This document shows positions 32,160 through 42,764 of a stretch of 64,000 nt of DNA, in pieces. This DNA is from Rana temporaria (lineage: Eukaryota > Chordata > Amphibia > Anura > Ranidae), in NCBI RefSeq assembly GCF_905171775.1, contig NC_053501.1, forward strand, positions 12,554,844 through 12,618,843, read 5' to 3'. Numbering within the stretch: position 1 is the stretch's first letter; every line of letters begins with the position of its first letter. Made by a program: the position numbers and the translations under genes. Under the pieces are notes generated by a model. The model was not told where the DNA came from. It saw nothing but the letters and a program-made list of their open reading frames with translations, and did not search any database.

Positions 32160-32670
32160 GTCTTTTTTTTTTATGAATGTAGCACATCCTACATCAAAAA
32201 TTAAAAATAAAATGTACATACAGTCCTCCCAAAATGCATACCAAAACCTTTGACTATGGTTTGGATTCAAAGGGGTACCTCACAAAAAAAAAACAAATGC
32301 ATGAGGTCCCCAAGGTATGAATTTTAAAGGAAACTCCATGCAAAAAAAATGGATTAGGGTCCCCCTAAAGACCAATACCACACCCATATTCTAAACATGT
32401 TGCCTGGATGGCCCCCCACTCCTGATTGATGACATCATACCAGGCCAGGTGCCCTCAACATGGGGAGGTGACTTTCTTCCTTTTTCCCGTGTTGATGAGG
32501 ACAAGGGCCTCATCCCCACAAACCTTGCCCAGTGGGTGTGGGGGGTTTGAAGATGGGGGACTTATCAGAAACTGGAAGCCCTGTTTAATAATAAGGTTGC
32601 TCCTAGATATCTCCCCCACATGAGCGAGGAAGGGGTACATTTGGGGTACGAAAAAAAAAGTTGTCACCTA
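32160..32670 (+). repeat. Family K fragment
   Basis: It shares AACATGGGGAGGTG, GATGAGGACAAGGGCCTCAT and CCACACCCATATTCTAAACA-type text with other family K pieces (compare 45240-45310 in reverse). There is no conserved reading frame. Confidence 0.5.
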
Positions 32671-33065
32671 GAAATAAAGAAACTCAGTTTGACAAGTTCT
32701 TTATTTAAAAAAAAGCTAAAATCTCACAAAAAATTACGTCCTGATGCACCCCCCAGGCTATCATACCCAACCAGGTTACCTCCTAAATGTTAAACTTAAG
32801 GAGAAAGCTGTAGAAAACTAATCCATGGGTTCCAAACCTTCTCAAACCTTATTCGTAGATCTGGTAATATGTTTATTATTTTCTTAATGAGCATGATCCA
32901 AGTGACCTTGTATTTTATGGCAGTGATATCGACCACAGAAGTCTTCCATGCATTGGAAATGGGTATGTGCCAAAAACATAGAAGAGAAGTGTCTGGGTAT
33001 ACCTATGGAGATCTTTGTAGTGCTACTCCCGAAAGAGCCTCTGTAATTTAACTAGCTCTTTTCCA
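32671..33065. other. Unassigned DNA
   Basis: AT-rich, with no gene or repeat recognised. Confidence 0.4.
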
Positions 33066-33985
33066 AGGTTAGTGCATAGGCAGCCAGGCCCACAGTAACA
33101 GTTTAATCACTCTGGCTCAGTAACCAGTCTAGGGGATATCTTTTTAGGATTTTATTTACTGAAGAACTTAGATAGGGTGAAGGGTAATTCGGGACACTCC
33201 AAATTTACTGAATATTTGCAGGAGGACACTCCACTTTGCTAAGCCTCCGTAAATATGTAAGTATAAATGGCCAAATTGAACCCTTTTTAAAAGCTATCCT
33301 TGTCAGAACTACCACTGGCTCTACCACTCAAGGGAAACAGTACACACAAGGGCCATGAGCTCAGGTCAGTATTCACAATATCACAGGATTACTGGATGCC
33401 GCCTTTCTGGATCCACTGGACACTCTTAAGTGAGGGCGAGGTTAATGCTCACAATGCCACAGGACAGCCAGACCCTTCCCAACTTCCCGTGACCCGCGGT
33501 TTATTAGTGTGACACTCAGGCTCATCCACTATGGGGAGTAGTGTGGGTGATGCTGCGTCCGCTGCAGAAGTGCAAGCAAGGGATGGAGCTCGTCCCAACT
33601 CCTTTAGTGACTGTAAGGAAAGAAAGTAAAGATGCCTGGTTCCGCACATCCACAGAGTTCCATGGTGGTTTAAGAGAAAAAGCCTCAGCCTAGGCTCTCG
33701 CCAGGCTATGCGCCAATGCATTTTGCTGCTCCCGGAGCTTAGTCATGGGGATCCATGATGTGTTTGGGCCTTACCTGGTTGGAGCCCGGGCTGAGGTTGT
33801 CCCCTTTATACCACCACAGGACTTTGTGGATGTGCGGCACCAGGGATCTTTTCAATCTTCTTTACAAACTTCCACCAGGCACTCTTCAGTGAGCTCTTCA
33901 GACCAGGTTCTTAGGTGTAATAATTTGATTAGCTCCAGAAAAGGATCTTTAGAAGTCGGCCCCCAGCCATTCCACAGCTGGGACC
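33066..33985. repeat. Family N dispersed repeat and LTR-like DNA
   Basis: 33075-33165 (GGCAGCCAGGCCCACAGTAA, TCTGGCTCAGTAACCAGTCT, TTTATTTACTGAAG) is a diverged copy of 43905-43956 joined to 44569-44600. Beyond it, up to 33985, the sequence is non-coding with recurring ACTCTTAAGTGAGGG / CACTCTTCAGTGAGC phrases. Only the first 100 bp are proved to be repeated. Confidence 0.45.
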
Positions 33986-34268
33986 TCCACTGTTGGCATC
34001 AGTGGAACAAATAGTGCCTCATCATTGATGTCAGTGGGAGGAATAGTGCCCATCATTGGCATCAGTGGGAGGAATAATGCCCCAGGATTGGTGTCACTGG
34101 GAGGAACAGTGTCCCATCATTGGTATCAGTGGAAGGAATAATGCCCCATGATTGGTGTCCGTAGGAGGAACAGTGTCTTCTATCAGTGGGAGGAATAGGG
34201 TCTCAAGGGCCAGATAAAGGCAAGCAAAGGGCAGCATTCGGCCCACGGGCCACAGTTTGGAGACCATT
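33986..34268 (-). mobile_element. Family G hAT copy, reversed and truncated
   Basis: Read on the minus strand it ends GGTCTCCAAACTGTGGCC, the family G terminus also at 14373, followed by TATCTGGCCCTTG-type sequence. The body is expanded by about seven copies of a 31-bp unit (CATCATTGGCATCAGTGGGA plus GGAATAGTGCC). Its other end and the target duplication are not found. Confidence 0.8.
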
Positions 34269-35185
34269 GATCTATCTAGAAAGTATAGCTCCAGGGAATG
34301 TGTTTTAAAGGGATAAACTGCATCCGTTTTAAAAGACAACTTTACTTAACATAAGAAAACAAAATCTGCAGCTGGCTGAAGAAACAAAGCAAAACCTTAA
34401 AAGTAATTTTGCAGCTCATGTTTTCACTCTTCCCTCGAGACCACGATGGAAAACCGCCACCAGGACGTGGCCTGACCTCCGCCATTCGCCTGAGATATCG
34501 TGCTAGCAGGAAAGACCCCAGAAGGGAATCATTTCCATATTACCATTGTATACATCTCCGGGCAGTCTAATGCAATATGTTTTATTGTGCCACGGCTCCC
34601 AAATCGAATCTATAAATCTTGTTTGTCATTTTCAATTCTAACAACACAGCTGCACTGATATTTATAATAGCCACTTAACAGGCACTTTATAAGCAAAATG
34701 GATGTGCCGCCCTCCGGCAAGGCGGTATACAGGCCATTAGCATAAGATGTATACATATCATTTCACTCCCTCTTTAATCTTCCTCGACACTCTGCCTGTT
34801 CGGTCACAAACTTGTTTAGGATGAAATAAATGCAAAAGACAGAATTGTCTCCAAAGACAACAAAGAGGAGATCACACAATGAATGTGGAGTTCTCCCCGT
34901 GGAATTATTGGTGTGTAATCCGTGCTTGCGTTTCGGCACGCCACAGAAGACGAATACGCGGAGCAAGACCCATCTTTTTTGAAGCCCCGACTCAACTTTC
35001 GGTTCCTAAAGCAGCTGAAATATACTCATTGCGCATAAAAACAAAGTTAGGAAGAAACTTACGGCTTCCTGTCTTTAGAAAGCAGCCACAGCCTAAGTAG
35101 AAAAGCCTATTCCCTGCCAGCATGCTGCAGAGAAGGACCCTGGCTCTCTGTGTGGAAGCAGTGGTCTCTCTGCAGAGTCACATTG
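34269..35185. other. Probable single-copy DNA, no gene seen
   Basis: About 0.9 kb of ordinary composition with no match elsewhere in the window and no convincing open frame. It is one of the longest repeat-free islands here (see also 37040-37640, 46921-47440, 50535-51280, 55100-56000 and 58710-59340). Confidence 0.45.
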
Positions 35186-35280
35186 GGGGTTAATTACGAA
35201 GGCAAATCCACTTTGCACTACAAGTGCACTGCAAGTGCACTTGGAAGTGCAGTCGCTGTAAATCTGAGGGATAGGTAACT
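35186..35280 (+). repeat. Family M half copy
   Basis: GGGGGTTAATTACGAAGGCA, AAATCCACTTTGCACTACAA and GTCGCTGTAAATCTGAGGG match the left half of the 29837 element; the right half is missing. Confidence 0.8.
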
Positions 35281-35586
35281 TATAAAGCATGCACTTCTAG
35301 ACGACAATGTCCAGATGCATCTATATCCCGGTGAAATTATAGTCAGAAAAATCCCCGAACCGGGGTATGTATGTCTCTTTGTACATCTTATGTAGATCGT
35401 TTATTTCTGTGTGTTCCTGAAGAAGCCCTGTGTATGGGCGAAACATGTAGAACTATTAACACGGGTCTCGCAAGGAAGTCTTTTTGCACTCGGTTGTAAA
35501 AGTAGCTATTTTAAGATTTGCATAATTATGTAATATTTGTACAAATAAACTATTAGGTAGAATTGCCGCCGTCAAACGACAAGTGG
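35281..35586 (+). repeat. Penelope-like or related repeat end carrying the hammerhead motif
   Basis: The sequence around the ribozyme-like motif, with AATAAACTATTAGG downstream, looks like the terminal region of a retroelement. There is no reverse transcriptase or GIY-YIG frame in the window to confirm it, so the class is inferred only from the motif. Confidence 0.4.
35413..35453 (+). ncRNA. Hammerhead ribozyme-like motif 1
   Basis: All elements of a hammerhead fold are present in order. Stem I strand GTTC (35413-35416), core CTGAAGA (35417-35423, fits CUGANGA), stem II GCCC/GGGC around a 7-nt loop (35425-35439), core GAAA (35440-35443), a very short stem III CATG (35444-35447), cleavage dinucleotide TA (35448-35449, fits UH), then GAAC (35450-35453), which pairs perfectly with GTTC. 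Short-stem-III hammerheads of this kind are known in terminal repeats of Penelope-like retroelements, and AAATAAAC follows at about 35543. Activity is untested. Confidence 0.72.
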
Positions 35587-37035
35587 TTAATATTGATTGG
35601 ACCCTGGACAAACATTTTCTGGGGTTCCCAACTTACCAACTATTTGCAGGCAGTGTGAGTTCAGGGGCAGCTGCTTTGGGCCCCACAACAATGACTGGGC
35701 CAAGGGCAGCTGCCCCTTTTTGCCCTGTGTTAAAGACAGCCCTGCCAGGGGGCCATCTTGAATACTGATTACTACCCTGGGCAAACATTTTATTGGGTCC
35801 TCCACTTATGAACTATTTGCAGGCAGTGTGGGCTCAAGAGGGAAGCTTCTTTGGGCACCCACAACCATTGCCGGCCTTTGGGGTGTGCGAGCTGTGCGGC
35901 CGCACAGGGCGCCATGGGCAACAGGGGCGCCATGCGGCCATCACAGCTCGTAGAATGTGAGTTGCAGTCAGTTACTCACATGATCATCACAGGAGTCCCA
36001 CTCCTACGAGTCACAGCAGCAGCCGCTGCCAGGTACCCCTGCCTTAAGACTGGGTGAAGAGCAAAGCATCAGCTGCGGCACCTGAAAAAAATGGCTGCTG
36101 CTGGCCCCGACAGGCACACTGCGCCGCCGCTGCTCGGGAAAGCCTGAAAATGCTTGGCTATTCTCGGGCAGACAGCGCATGCGCAGTGGCCTCTAAGCGC
36201 CGGGCGGTGCCATTTTTAAATGCAAAGCCGCACCGTCCACCAAAAGGTAAGTCACACTGATCCCCTGGCTCTGCATGCATCTACTTTTTCAGATAAAAAG
36301 AAAAAGTATTTACTTTTTATAGCCAGCCTACACACAGAAGTGGAGGAGGATATAAGGGACCTCGTTGTGTATGTTTAGGTGACATGGGGTGAAGATGGGG
36401 GGGGCGCCACAGGATTAGCTCGCACAGGGCGCCTGAACACCTAAGGCCGCCCCTGCCCACAACCATGACTGTGCCCGGGGCAGCTGTCCCTTTTTGCCCC
36501 GTGTAAAAAGACGTCCTTGCCAGGGGGCCGCCTTGAATATTGATTGTACCCTGGGCAAACATTTTCTTGGGTCTTCCACTTATCAACTATTTGCAGACAG
36601 TGTGGGCTCAAGGGGCAGGTGCTTTGGGCCCCACAATAATGACTTTGCCCGGGGTAGCTGCCCCTTTTTGCCCTGTGTTAAAGATAGTCCTGCCAGGGGG
36701 CCGCCATGAATATTGATTGTAACCTGGGCAAACATTTTCTTGGGTACTCCACTTATCAAATATTTGCAGGCAGTGTGGGCTCAAGAGGGAAGCTTCTTTG
36801 GCCCCCACAACCATGACTGTGCCCGGGGCAGCTGTCCATTTTTTCCCTGTGTTAAAGACGTCCCTGGGCCGCCTTGAATATTGATTGTACCCTGGGCAAA
36901 CATTTTCTTGGGTCCTCCACTTATCAACTATTTTCAGGCAGTGTGGGCTCAAGGGGCAGCTGCTTTGGGCCCCACAAGAATGACTGTGTCCGGGGAAGCT
37001 GCCCCTTTGGCCCTGCATTAAAGGCGGCCCTGCTC
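35587..37035 (+). repeat. Family J satellite, about 175-bp units, with a hAT inserted
   Basis: Five units begin near 35587, 35763, 36537, 36710 and 36880 (TTGATTGTACCCTGGGCAAA, CATTTTCTTGGG, CAACTATTTGCAGGCAGTG, CTGCCCCTTTTTGCCCTGTG). The second unit is split by the hAT at 35866-36455. Open frames across units differ and carry stops, so it is not treated as coding. Confidence 0.88.
35866..36455. mobile_element. hAT-type element inside the family J satellite
   Basis: The left end CATTGCCGGCCTTTGG and inverted right end CCTAAGGCCGCCCCTG are about three-quarters alike. A perfect 8-bp duplication CCCACAAC (35858-35865 and 36456-36463) bounds it. At 590 bp it has no transposase. GCACAGGGCGCC occurs near both ends, inverted pairing aside. 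Confidence 0.85.
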
Positions 37036-37039
37036 TTAC

Positions 37040-37640
37040 CCATTCTGCTAAAACCTAAACAGTTTTCAGTGTTTGCTAAATTTCAATTTAAGATTTTCAG
37101 TGAATAGATAAAATGCAGTGGGGCTCTTTTAGGGCTTTCTTTGAAGTCTGCCTTGACTCCCTTTAAATGTCACTCATCACGTGTCTCTCGCTCCGAAGAC
37201 AAGATGATGGCAATGAAAGACGACTTGTATGTCAACCTTCCTGGTAATTATGCTAATAATCTATGGATGGTAAATTAGATTTACACAGTTCTATTATGAA
37301 TATTAATGTGCCTTAGGTTGGCATTTTCCATATCAGTATCTTTTTTATTTTTTTTCTCTTATAGCAGGAAGCTAATTATCCGCGGCTCTAAACACGTCTC
37401 CAGTACAGGTGTTATCCATGTCTGGAGCCGAGATCGCTATCCGGTTTACATCATATGCAGATCTAAGTGGAACATTTTCTTTTGATTCAGAATGAGAACT
37501 CTCCCGTATTGACACCTTTTTTCTGATTTCCCGACATTTCAAGGATTTTTCCAACTTAAAATAAGTTTGTGACGACTTCCCGGCACAATTATCCTTTATT
37601 GCATCGAGCGAAGGGAAATATTAGAGGTTTTGTCTTTGGA
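37040..37640. other. Unassigned, probably single-copy DNA
   Basis: AT-rich, ordinary complexity, no repeat match in the window and no coding frame. The segment 37180-37340 contains homeobox-site-like TAATTA and TAAT words, which is only suggestive. Confidence 0.4.
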
Positions 37641-37644
37641 ACAC

Positions 37645-38452
37645 CACTTAACCGGTTAAGACCCGGACCATTATGCAGGTTAGGGACCTTGCCCCTTTTT
37701 GCGATTGGGCACTGTGTCGCTTTAACTGACAATTGCGCGGTCGTGCGACGTGGCTCCCAAACAAAATTGGCGTCCTTTTTTCCCCACAAATAGAGCTTTC
37801 TTTTGGTGGTATTTGATCACCTCTGCCGTTTTTATTTTTTGCTCTATAACCAAAAATCGAGCGATGCAATATTTTTTACTTGTTGCTATAATAAATATCC
37901 CCCAAAAATATATAACAATTTTTTTTTAGGCGATACGTATTCTTCTACATATTTTTGTTCAAAAAAATTGAAATAAGCGTTTATCGATTGGTTTGCGCAA
38001 AGTTTATAGCGTTTACAAAATAGGGGATAGTTTTATGGCATTTTAATTAATATATTTTTTTTACTACTAATGGCGGCGATCAGTGATTTTTTTCGTGACT
38101 GCGACATTATGGCGGACACATCGGACACTTTTGACAAATTTTTGGGACCATTGTCATTTTCACAGCGAAAACTGCTATAAAAATGCACTGATTACTGTGA
38201 AAATGTCAATTGCAGTTTAGGAGTTAACCACTAGGGGGCACTGTAGGGGTTAAGTGTGACCTCATATGTGTTTATAACTGTAGGGGGGTGGGGCTGGACG
38301 TGTGACGACATTGATCGTCTTTCCCTGTATCAGGGAACAGACGATCACTGACATTGCCCCAGAGAAGAACGGGGAAGGTTTGTTTACGCTCACCTCTCCC
38401 CGTTCTTCAGCTCCTGTGACCGATCGCCGGACACCGGCGGCGTTTGGGTCCG
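37645..38452 (+). repeat. Family C large dispersed repeat, copy 1
   Basis: Recognised by GACAATTGCGCGGTCGTGCG, AATAGAGCTTTCTTTTGGTG, ATACGTATTCTTCTACAT, CATTATGGCGGACACATCGG and GTTAACCACTAGGGGGCACT. Other copies are at 46303 (minus), 51286, 57337 (partial), 59703 (minus), 62217 and 62943 (minus). No protein is encoded. TTAA at the ends of several copies would fit a TTAA-target DNA transposon, but this is not proved. It breaks off at a Tc1 scrap. Confidence 0.85.
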
Positions 38453-38454
38453 CG

Positions 38455-38535
38455 GGTTTCGTCCATCACCTTTACCCTCAGCTTCTTTAGCAAGGCAGTG
38501 GTCATCTTTGAGGTGTGTTTTGGGTCGTTATCATT
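38455..38535 (-). pseudogene. Tc1-like transposase scrap
   Basis: The minus strand reads 27 codons: NDNDPKHTSKMTTALLKKLR followed by VKVMDET. This is the region with the second catalytic aspartate of Tc1 transposases (the DNDPKHT box). It is cut at its right by the hAT at 38546 and at its left by family C. It could belong to the same Tc1 family as the terminal fragment at 15744. Confidence 0.85.
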
Positions 38536-38545
38536 CCCTCCTTGT

Positions 38546-39666
38546 CAGTGGCGGTTCGTCCATAGAGGGCGCTGGAGCGCCGCCCCCTCTGGCTCTCACC
38601 GCCACTGAGTCTAATAACATAGATTCATGCATTGCACGAATCTATGTTATTGTCACCGCTGCGCTGTTCTATTCAGATGGCCGGACATGAGGCGCCGACC
38701 ATCTGAATAACAGCAGCTGGTTGGCTGTACAGCCCTCGGGTCCCCGGAAGCTTATCCTCGGAACGCACGGGGTGTGCCTTCCTTGGATAAGACTGACAGG
38801 CGTCTCAGCCAATCAGATTGTCCGGTTCTGGCTACCGGTAACCTGATTGGCTGAAGCGTCATCGAGGGCGGGAGAAGACATCGAGGCGAGGGTCGAGGAC
38901 GTGGATGGCTGACTCCAGTAAAGGTAAGTGCCAGGCGGGGGGGGGGGGAAGGGGCACAGCAACGACGAAGGGCACAGTGGGGACAATAGGGACAATTGGC
39001 ACAGCGGCATGAATGGGCACCGTGGCAACAATTAAAGGGCACAGTGGCAACAATTAAAGGGCGAAGTGGCAACAATTAAAGGGCACAGTGGCAACAATTA
39101 AAGGGCACAGTGGCAAAAATTAAAGGGCGAAGTGGCAACAATTAAAGGGCGAAGTGGCAACAATTAAAGGGCACAGTGGCAACAATTAAAGGGCAAAGGG
39201 GCAACAATTAAAGGGCACAGTGGTGACAATTGATGTTCACACAGTGGTAACAATTGATGTGGGCACAGTGGTAACAATTGATGGCATGGCACAGTGGCTG
39301 CGTTTGATGGCACAGTGGTAACAATTGATGGGCACAGTGGTGACAATTGATGGCACAGTGGCTGCGTTTGATGGCACAGTTGCTGCGTTTGGCATGGCAC
39401 AGCGGTGACAATTGATGGGCACAGTGGTGATAAATGATGGCACAGTGGCTGCCTTGCATGGAACAGTGGCTGCATTTGAAGGCATAGCACAGTGGCGACA
39501 ATTGATGGCACAGTGGCGACAATTGATGGCATGGCACAGTGGCGACAATTGATGGCATGGCACAGTGGCTGCATTTGATGGGCACAGTGTGGCTGCAATT
39601 GTTTTTTTGTTTTGTTTTTTCGTTTGTTTGCGCCCCCCCAAAAATGTTGAGCACCAGCCTCCACGG
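38546..39666 (+). mobile_element. hAT-type element (family P), copy 1, satellite-filled
   Basis: It starts CAGTGGCGGTTCGTCCATAG and ends GAGCACCAGCCTCCACGG (the intact version, at 50005, is GCCGCCACTG). A perfect 8-bp duplication CTCCTTGT (38538-38545 and 39667-39674) bounds it. The middle is a minisatellite of 21-22 bp units (GGGCACAGTGGCAACAATTA at 38960-39230, CACAGTGGTGACAATTGATG at 39210-39560). Minus-strand C/H-rich frames are produced by the units and are not zinc-finger genes. A second copy is at 49509. Confidence 0.9.
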
Positions 39667-39674
39667 CTCCTTGT

Positions 39675-40186
39675 TCTGCTTCTCCCTCCCCCACTCTGAG
39701 CTCTGCTGTACAAGGACTGCAAGAGTCTAAAACCAGGTAACATTTGGATGCTTTCACAGTTTCCTTAGAAAAAAGAAAAAGAGAATGAATTAATGATTAT
39801 AGAGCTGGACGTGTGTCTTTATATCTGCCCGGAATCCAGCTTTAAATGTTGGCACGTCGGCAGTAACTGCAGTTCAGCGACTACTAAGCAGCCCGGAGTC
39901 TGGATGTTGCCCAGAAACGTAAACGGAGATTTCATCTTTGTATTCTTCTGAGGCTCGTATTATGCCGCTGTTTGGTATTCTGCACTTGAAGTCAAAAATC
40001 GATAGACAGCACCGCTACACCTCCCGGTGTTTAGAGCTGATGGTAGGGAGAGCTCTCTGCACCCTGCTGGAGCAAATCTGTACAATGTTCCTACACACAT
40101 GGCAACACAGAGACAAGCGCATGCCCCCCACATGTGGAACTTAGCAGCAACCTAGTCATCTCCTTCCTGACTGGGGGGGGGTATTT
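39675..40186. other. Unassigned DNA
   Basis: No gene or shared repeat. The 39675-39740 stretch continues the DNA into which family P inserted and may include more decayed Tc1 sequence. Confidence 0.4.
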
Positions 40187-41264
40187 AACCCCTTCATGCC
40201 TAAGGGTATGACAAATCTTAATGCCTAAGCACAATTTTGCGACTTTGACATGTGTTAGTAAAACCCTACATGCTACTTTGTGAATCCAGGTGGATTATAC
40301 CACCTTTTTTTGGGGGGGGGGGGACAAATTGGGCTTTCATTTGGTGGTAAATGGTCATGGAGATCTCCTGGTTTATTTTATTTTTTATAGAAATAATTAA
40401 TAAACTGGGCCAAAATAGTAAAAAATATAGACCCAGATTATCAAAGGGCTTACGACGGCGCAACGCAATGTACGCCGTCGCAAGTCCTAATCTGGGCCGT
40501 CGTATCTATGCGACTGATTCTTAGAATCAGTTACGCATAGATATCCATTAGATCCGACAGGCGTAAGGCTCTTACGCTGTCGGATCTTAAATGAAATTTT
40601 TTTTTTTGCCGCTAGGTGTCGCCTCTGTTGTTTTCCCCGTCAAGTATGCAAATTAGCAAAAAAAGCGAATTCCCGAATGTACGCGCGGTCGACGCAGTGA
40701 AGTTACGACGTTTACGTTAGATGGGCGTAAAGTTGCCCCTGCTATATGAGGGGCAACCAATGTTAAGTATGGCCGTCGTTCCCGCGGCGAAATTAAAAAA
40801 TTTACGTTGTTTGCGTAAGTCGTCCGTGAATGGGGCTGGACGCCATTTACCTTCACGTCGAAACCAATGACGTCCTTGCGACGTCATTTAGCGCAATGCA
40901 TGTCGGGAAATTTTAAGGACGGCGCATGCGCAGTACGTTCGGCGTGGGAACGCGCCTAATTTAAATGCTCTACGCCCCCTACCCGGCTGATTTTAATTAA
41001 GCGGGCTTGCGCCGGGGGATTTACGCTACGCCGCTGCAACGTTACAGGCAAGTTCTTTTTGAATAAAGCACTTGCCTGTAAAACTTGCGGCGACGTAATG
41101 TAAATGACATACGTTACGACTCCGCAGTTTTACGCCCATCTACGAGAATCTGGGCCATAATTTTTTTTAAAAGATGTAGCTGTATATTTCATGTTACTAA
41201 CATAACCTACCACCAAAGAACCACCCAAAATAAATTCTCTTGTTCTGACGAACGCAGCGATATC
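40187..41264 (+). repeat. Family Q dispersed repeat, split by family A
   Basis: 40187-40429 (TTTAACCCCTTCATGCC, GGGCTTTCATTTGGTGGTAA) continues at 41157-41264 (ATGTTACTAACATAACCTAC, CAGCGATATCGCATA). 49295-49380 looks like a distant relative (ATATTGCTGCGATCATCTGG, CTTTGGTGGTAGGTTATG). Non-coding. Confidence 0.5.
40430..41156. mobile_element. Family A foldback element, complete copy
   Basis: The ends GACCCAGATTATCAAAG and GAGAATCTGGGCC lie between ATA duplications (40427-40429 and 41157-41159). Hairpins such as CTATGCGACTGATTC / GAATCAGTTACGCATAG (40506-40541) and GCAAGTTCTTTTTGAATAAA then GCACTTGC near 41048-41076 are conserved with other copies. Its consensus CGCGCCTAATTTAAATG is present. 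Non-coding. Confidence 0.85.
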
Positions 41265-41340
41265 GCATACACTATATTGTCAAAAGTATTGGGACGCCTG
41301 CCTTTACACGCACATGAACTTTAATGGTATCCCAGTCTGA

Positions 41341-41781
41341 AGACCTCGTACACACGGTACGATTGTTGGCCAGCTGAGCATCTGATATTTGTCAAAAGGG
41401 CGTGTGCCAGAAAATTGTCCTGCATACTAACGTTACACAATTGTCGTGCCACAAACGCGAACGTAGTGACGTACTACGAGGAATTTCAGCTCTTGGGCGC
41501 CACCTTTTGGAGCCCTTCTGCTAATTTCGTGTTTGGTGAGCATTGATTCCGAGCACGCGTGTTTGTACTTTCCACTCTTGTGTGACGGATATGTGTACTG
41601 ACCGTACAAAAATCTGACGTCAAACCGTTGTCCGCCGAAAATTTACTATCCTGTCATCCAACATTTGTTGGCGAAAGTTGGACAACAATTGTCAAAAGGA
41701 GCGTACTAAGGGTCAGATTTTAAGACAACAGTCTGTCATCAAGCAATCCCCTGCCAACAATCGTACCATGTGTACGAGGCT
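41341..41781. mobile_element. Family D foldback element inside the Tc1 copy
   Basis: The ends AGACCTCGTACACACGGTAC and GTACCATGTGTACGAGGCT are inverted. The flanks are TGA (41338-41340) and TTA (41782-41784). The uninterrupted Tc1 reads CAGTCTTAGTCCG at this place, so the target was TTA and one copy has mutated. At 441 bp it has many inner GACAACAATTGTC-type palindromes and is non-coding. Confidence 0.82.
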
Positions 41782-41784
41782 TTA

Positions 41785-42085
41785 GCCCGTAGGGTTCAAT
41801 ATTGAGTTGTTCCACCCTTTGCCGCTATATCAGCTTCAACTCTTCTGGGAAGGCCGTCCACAAAGTTTAGGAGTGTGTCTATCGGAATGTTTGACCGTTC
41901 TTCCAGAAGAGCATTTGTGAGGTCAGGCACTGATGTTGGACGAGAAGTCCTGACTCGCAGTCTACGCTCTAATTCATCCCAAAGGTGTTTTATCGTGTTG
42001 AGGTCTGGACTCTGTGCAGGCCAGTCAAGTTCTTCCACACCAAATACTCATCCATGTCTTTATGGACCTTGCTTTGTACACTGGT
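41785..42085 (-). pseudogene. Tc1-like transposase, C-terminal part
   Basis: The minus-strand frame 41796-42038 reads EELDWPAQSPDLNTIKHLWD then ELERRLRVRTSRPTSVPDLT, the conserved end of Tc1 transposases with the third acidic residue in the SPDLN(P)IEHLWD box (here E is K). The chain ends near GGTTQY. Upstream (42038-42085) a frameshifted stretch encodes the KTWMDEY region. Confidence 0.9.
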
Positions 42086-42336
42086 CCAAATCATTTGGTG
42101 GAGGGGGGATTATGGTGTGGGGTTGTTTTTCAGGGGTTGGGCTTGGCCCCTTAGTTCCAGTGAAGGGAACTCTTAAGGCGTCAGCATACCAAGATATTTT
42201 GGACAATTTTATGCTCCCAACTTTGTGGGAACAGTTTGGGGACGGCCCCTTCCTGTTCCAATATGACTGCGCACCAGAGCACAAAGCAATGTCTATAAAG
42301 ACATGGATGAGCGAGTTTGGGGCAGAGGAATTTCCC
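42086..42336 (+). pseudogene. Tc1-like transposase, middle part, opposite strand
   Basis: The plus-strand frame reads GGGGIMVWGCFSGVGLGPLV, TLKASAYQDILDNFMLPTL and QYDCAPEHKAMSIKTWMSEF (roughly 42093-42330). The D of QYDCAP is the second catalytic aspartate. In an intact gene this segment leads directly into the part found on the minus strand at 41785-42085. It breaks off at GAEE. Confidence 0.9.
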
Positions 42337-42764
42337 GGGCCTCCGAGGGTCATAGAGGTGACTGGGAACTGATAAACTTCCAGAGGCGGCTGATTTGTTC
42401 TCCGGCGCACCGATTGCACGTCCCCTCCCGCCACCTGTAAGAATGATCAAGAATGCCTTATCTAAACTAATGTAGCTAAACTAAATAATAATAAATAATA
42501 ATAATTATTATTTTTTTATTAGTATTGCTAATTATTATTATTAATTTGTTTTATGTTCCATAAGTTTAGATATGGCATTCGTTATTTCGGATAATACATA
42601 ACTTTGGATAAATTCATATTCGTTACGTTCACTAATAGCCAAATTTGAAAGGAAATTACAATACCTAGAATTTAATAGTTAGTCATAGTTAAGTTATTAT
42701 GAGTTAGTTATTATTTCAGATTTTCAAGTTTTCAAATCTTCTGATTTTTGTTCTTATTTTCTGA
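42337..42764. other. Unassigned DNA with AT-rich run
   Basis: 42337-42450 is unassigned. 42478-42550 is an (AAT)n/(ATT)n foldback run. 42551-42764 is AT-rich with TTCGT/ACGAA words resembling the body of the hAT at 53605-54756, so it may be a decayed piece of that family. Confidence 0.45.

Larger units (their letters stand above)
41265..42336 (-). mobile_element. Tc1-like transposon, rearranged, with a family D insertion
   Basis: The left end TATATTGTCAAAAGTATTGG plus GACGCCTGCCTTTACACG is a known Tc1-family terminus. Transposase C-terminal sequence follows on the minus strand (to about 42085), then a plus-strand middle part (42085-42336). The two parts overlap in the region encoding KAMSIKTWMSEF, so the copy has an inversion with local duplication, or two copies met head to head. 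A family D element interrupts the left arm at 41341-41781. The same terminus occurs at 57923-58707. Confidence 0.85.

Noticed and set aside
39208..39757. Cysteine/histidine-rich minus-strand frames resembling a zinc-finger protein
   Set aside because: The C and H positions follow the 21-22 bp satellite period of family P and do not form C2H2 spacing. The 394-residue frame at 49349-50533 is the same artefact plus the 38-bp minisatellite.
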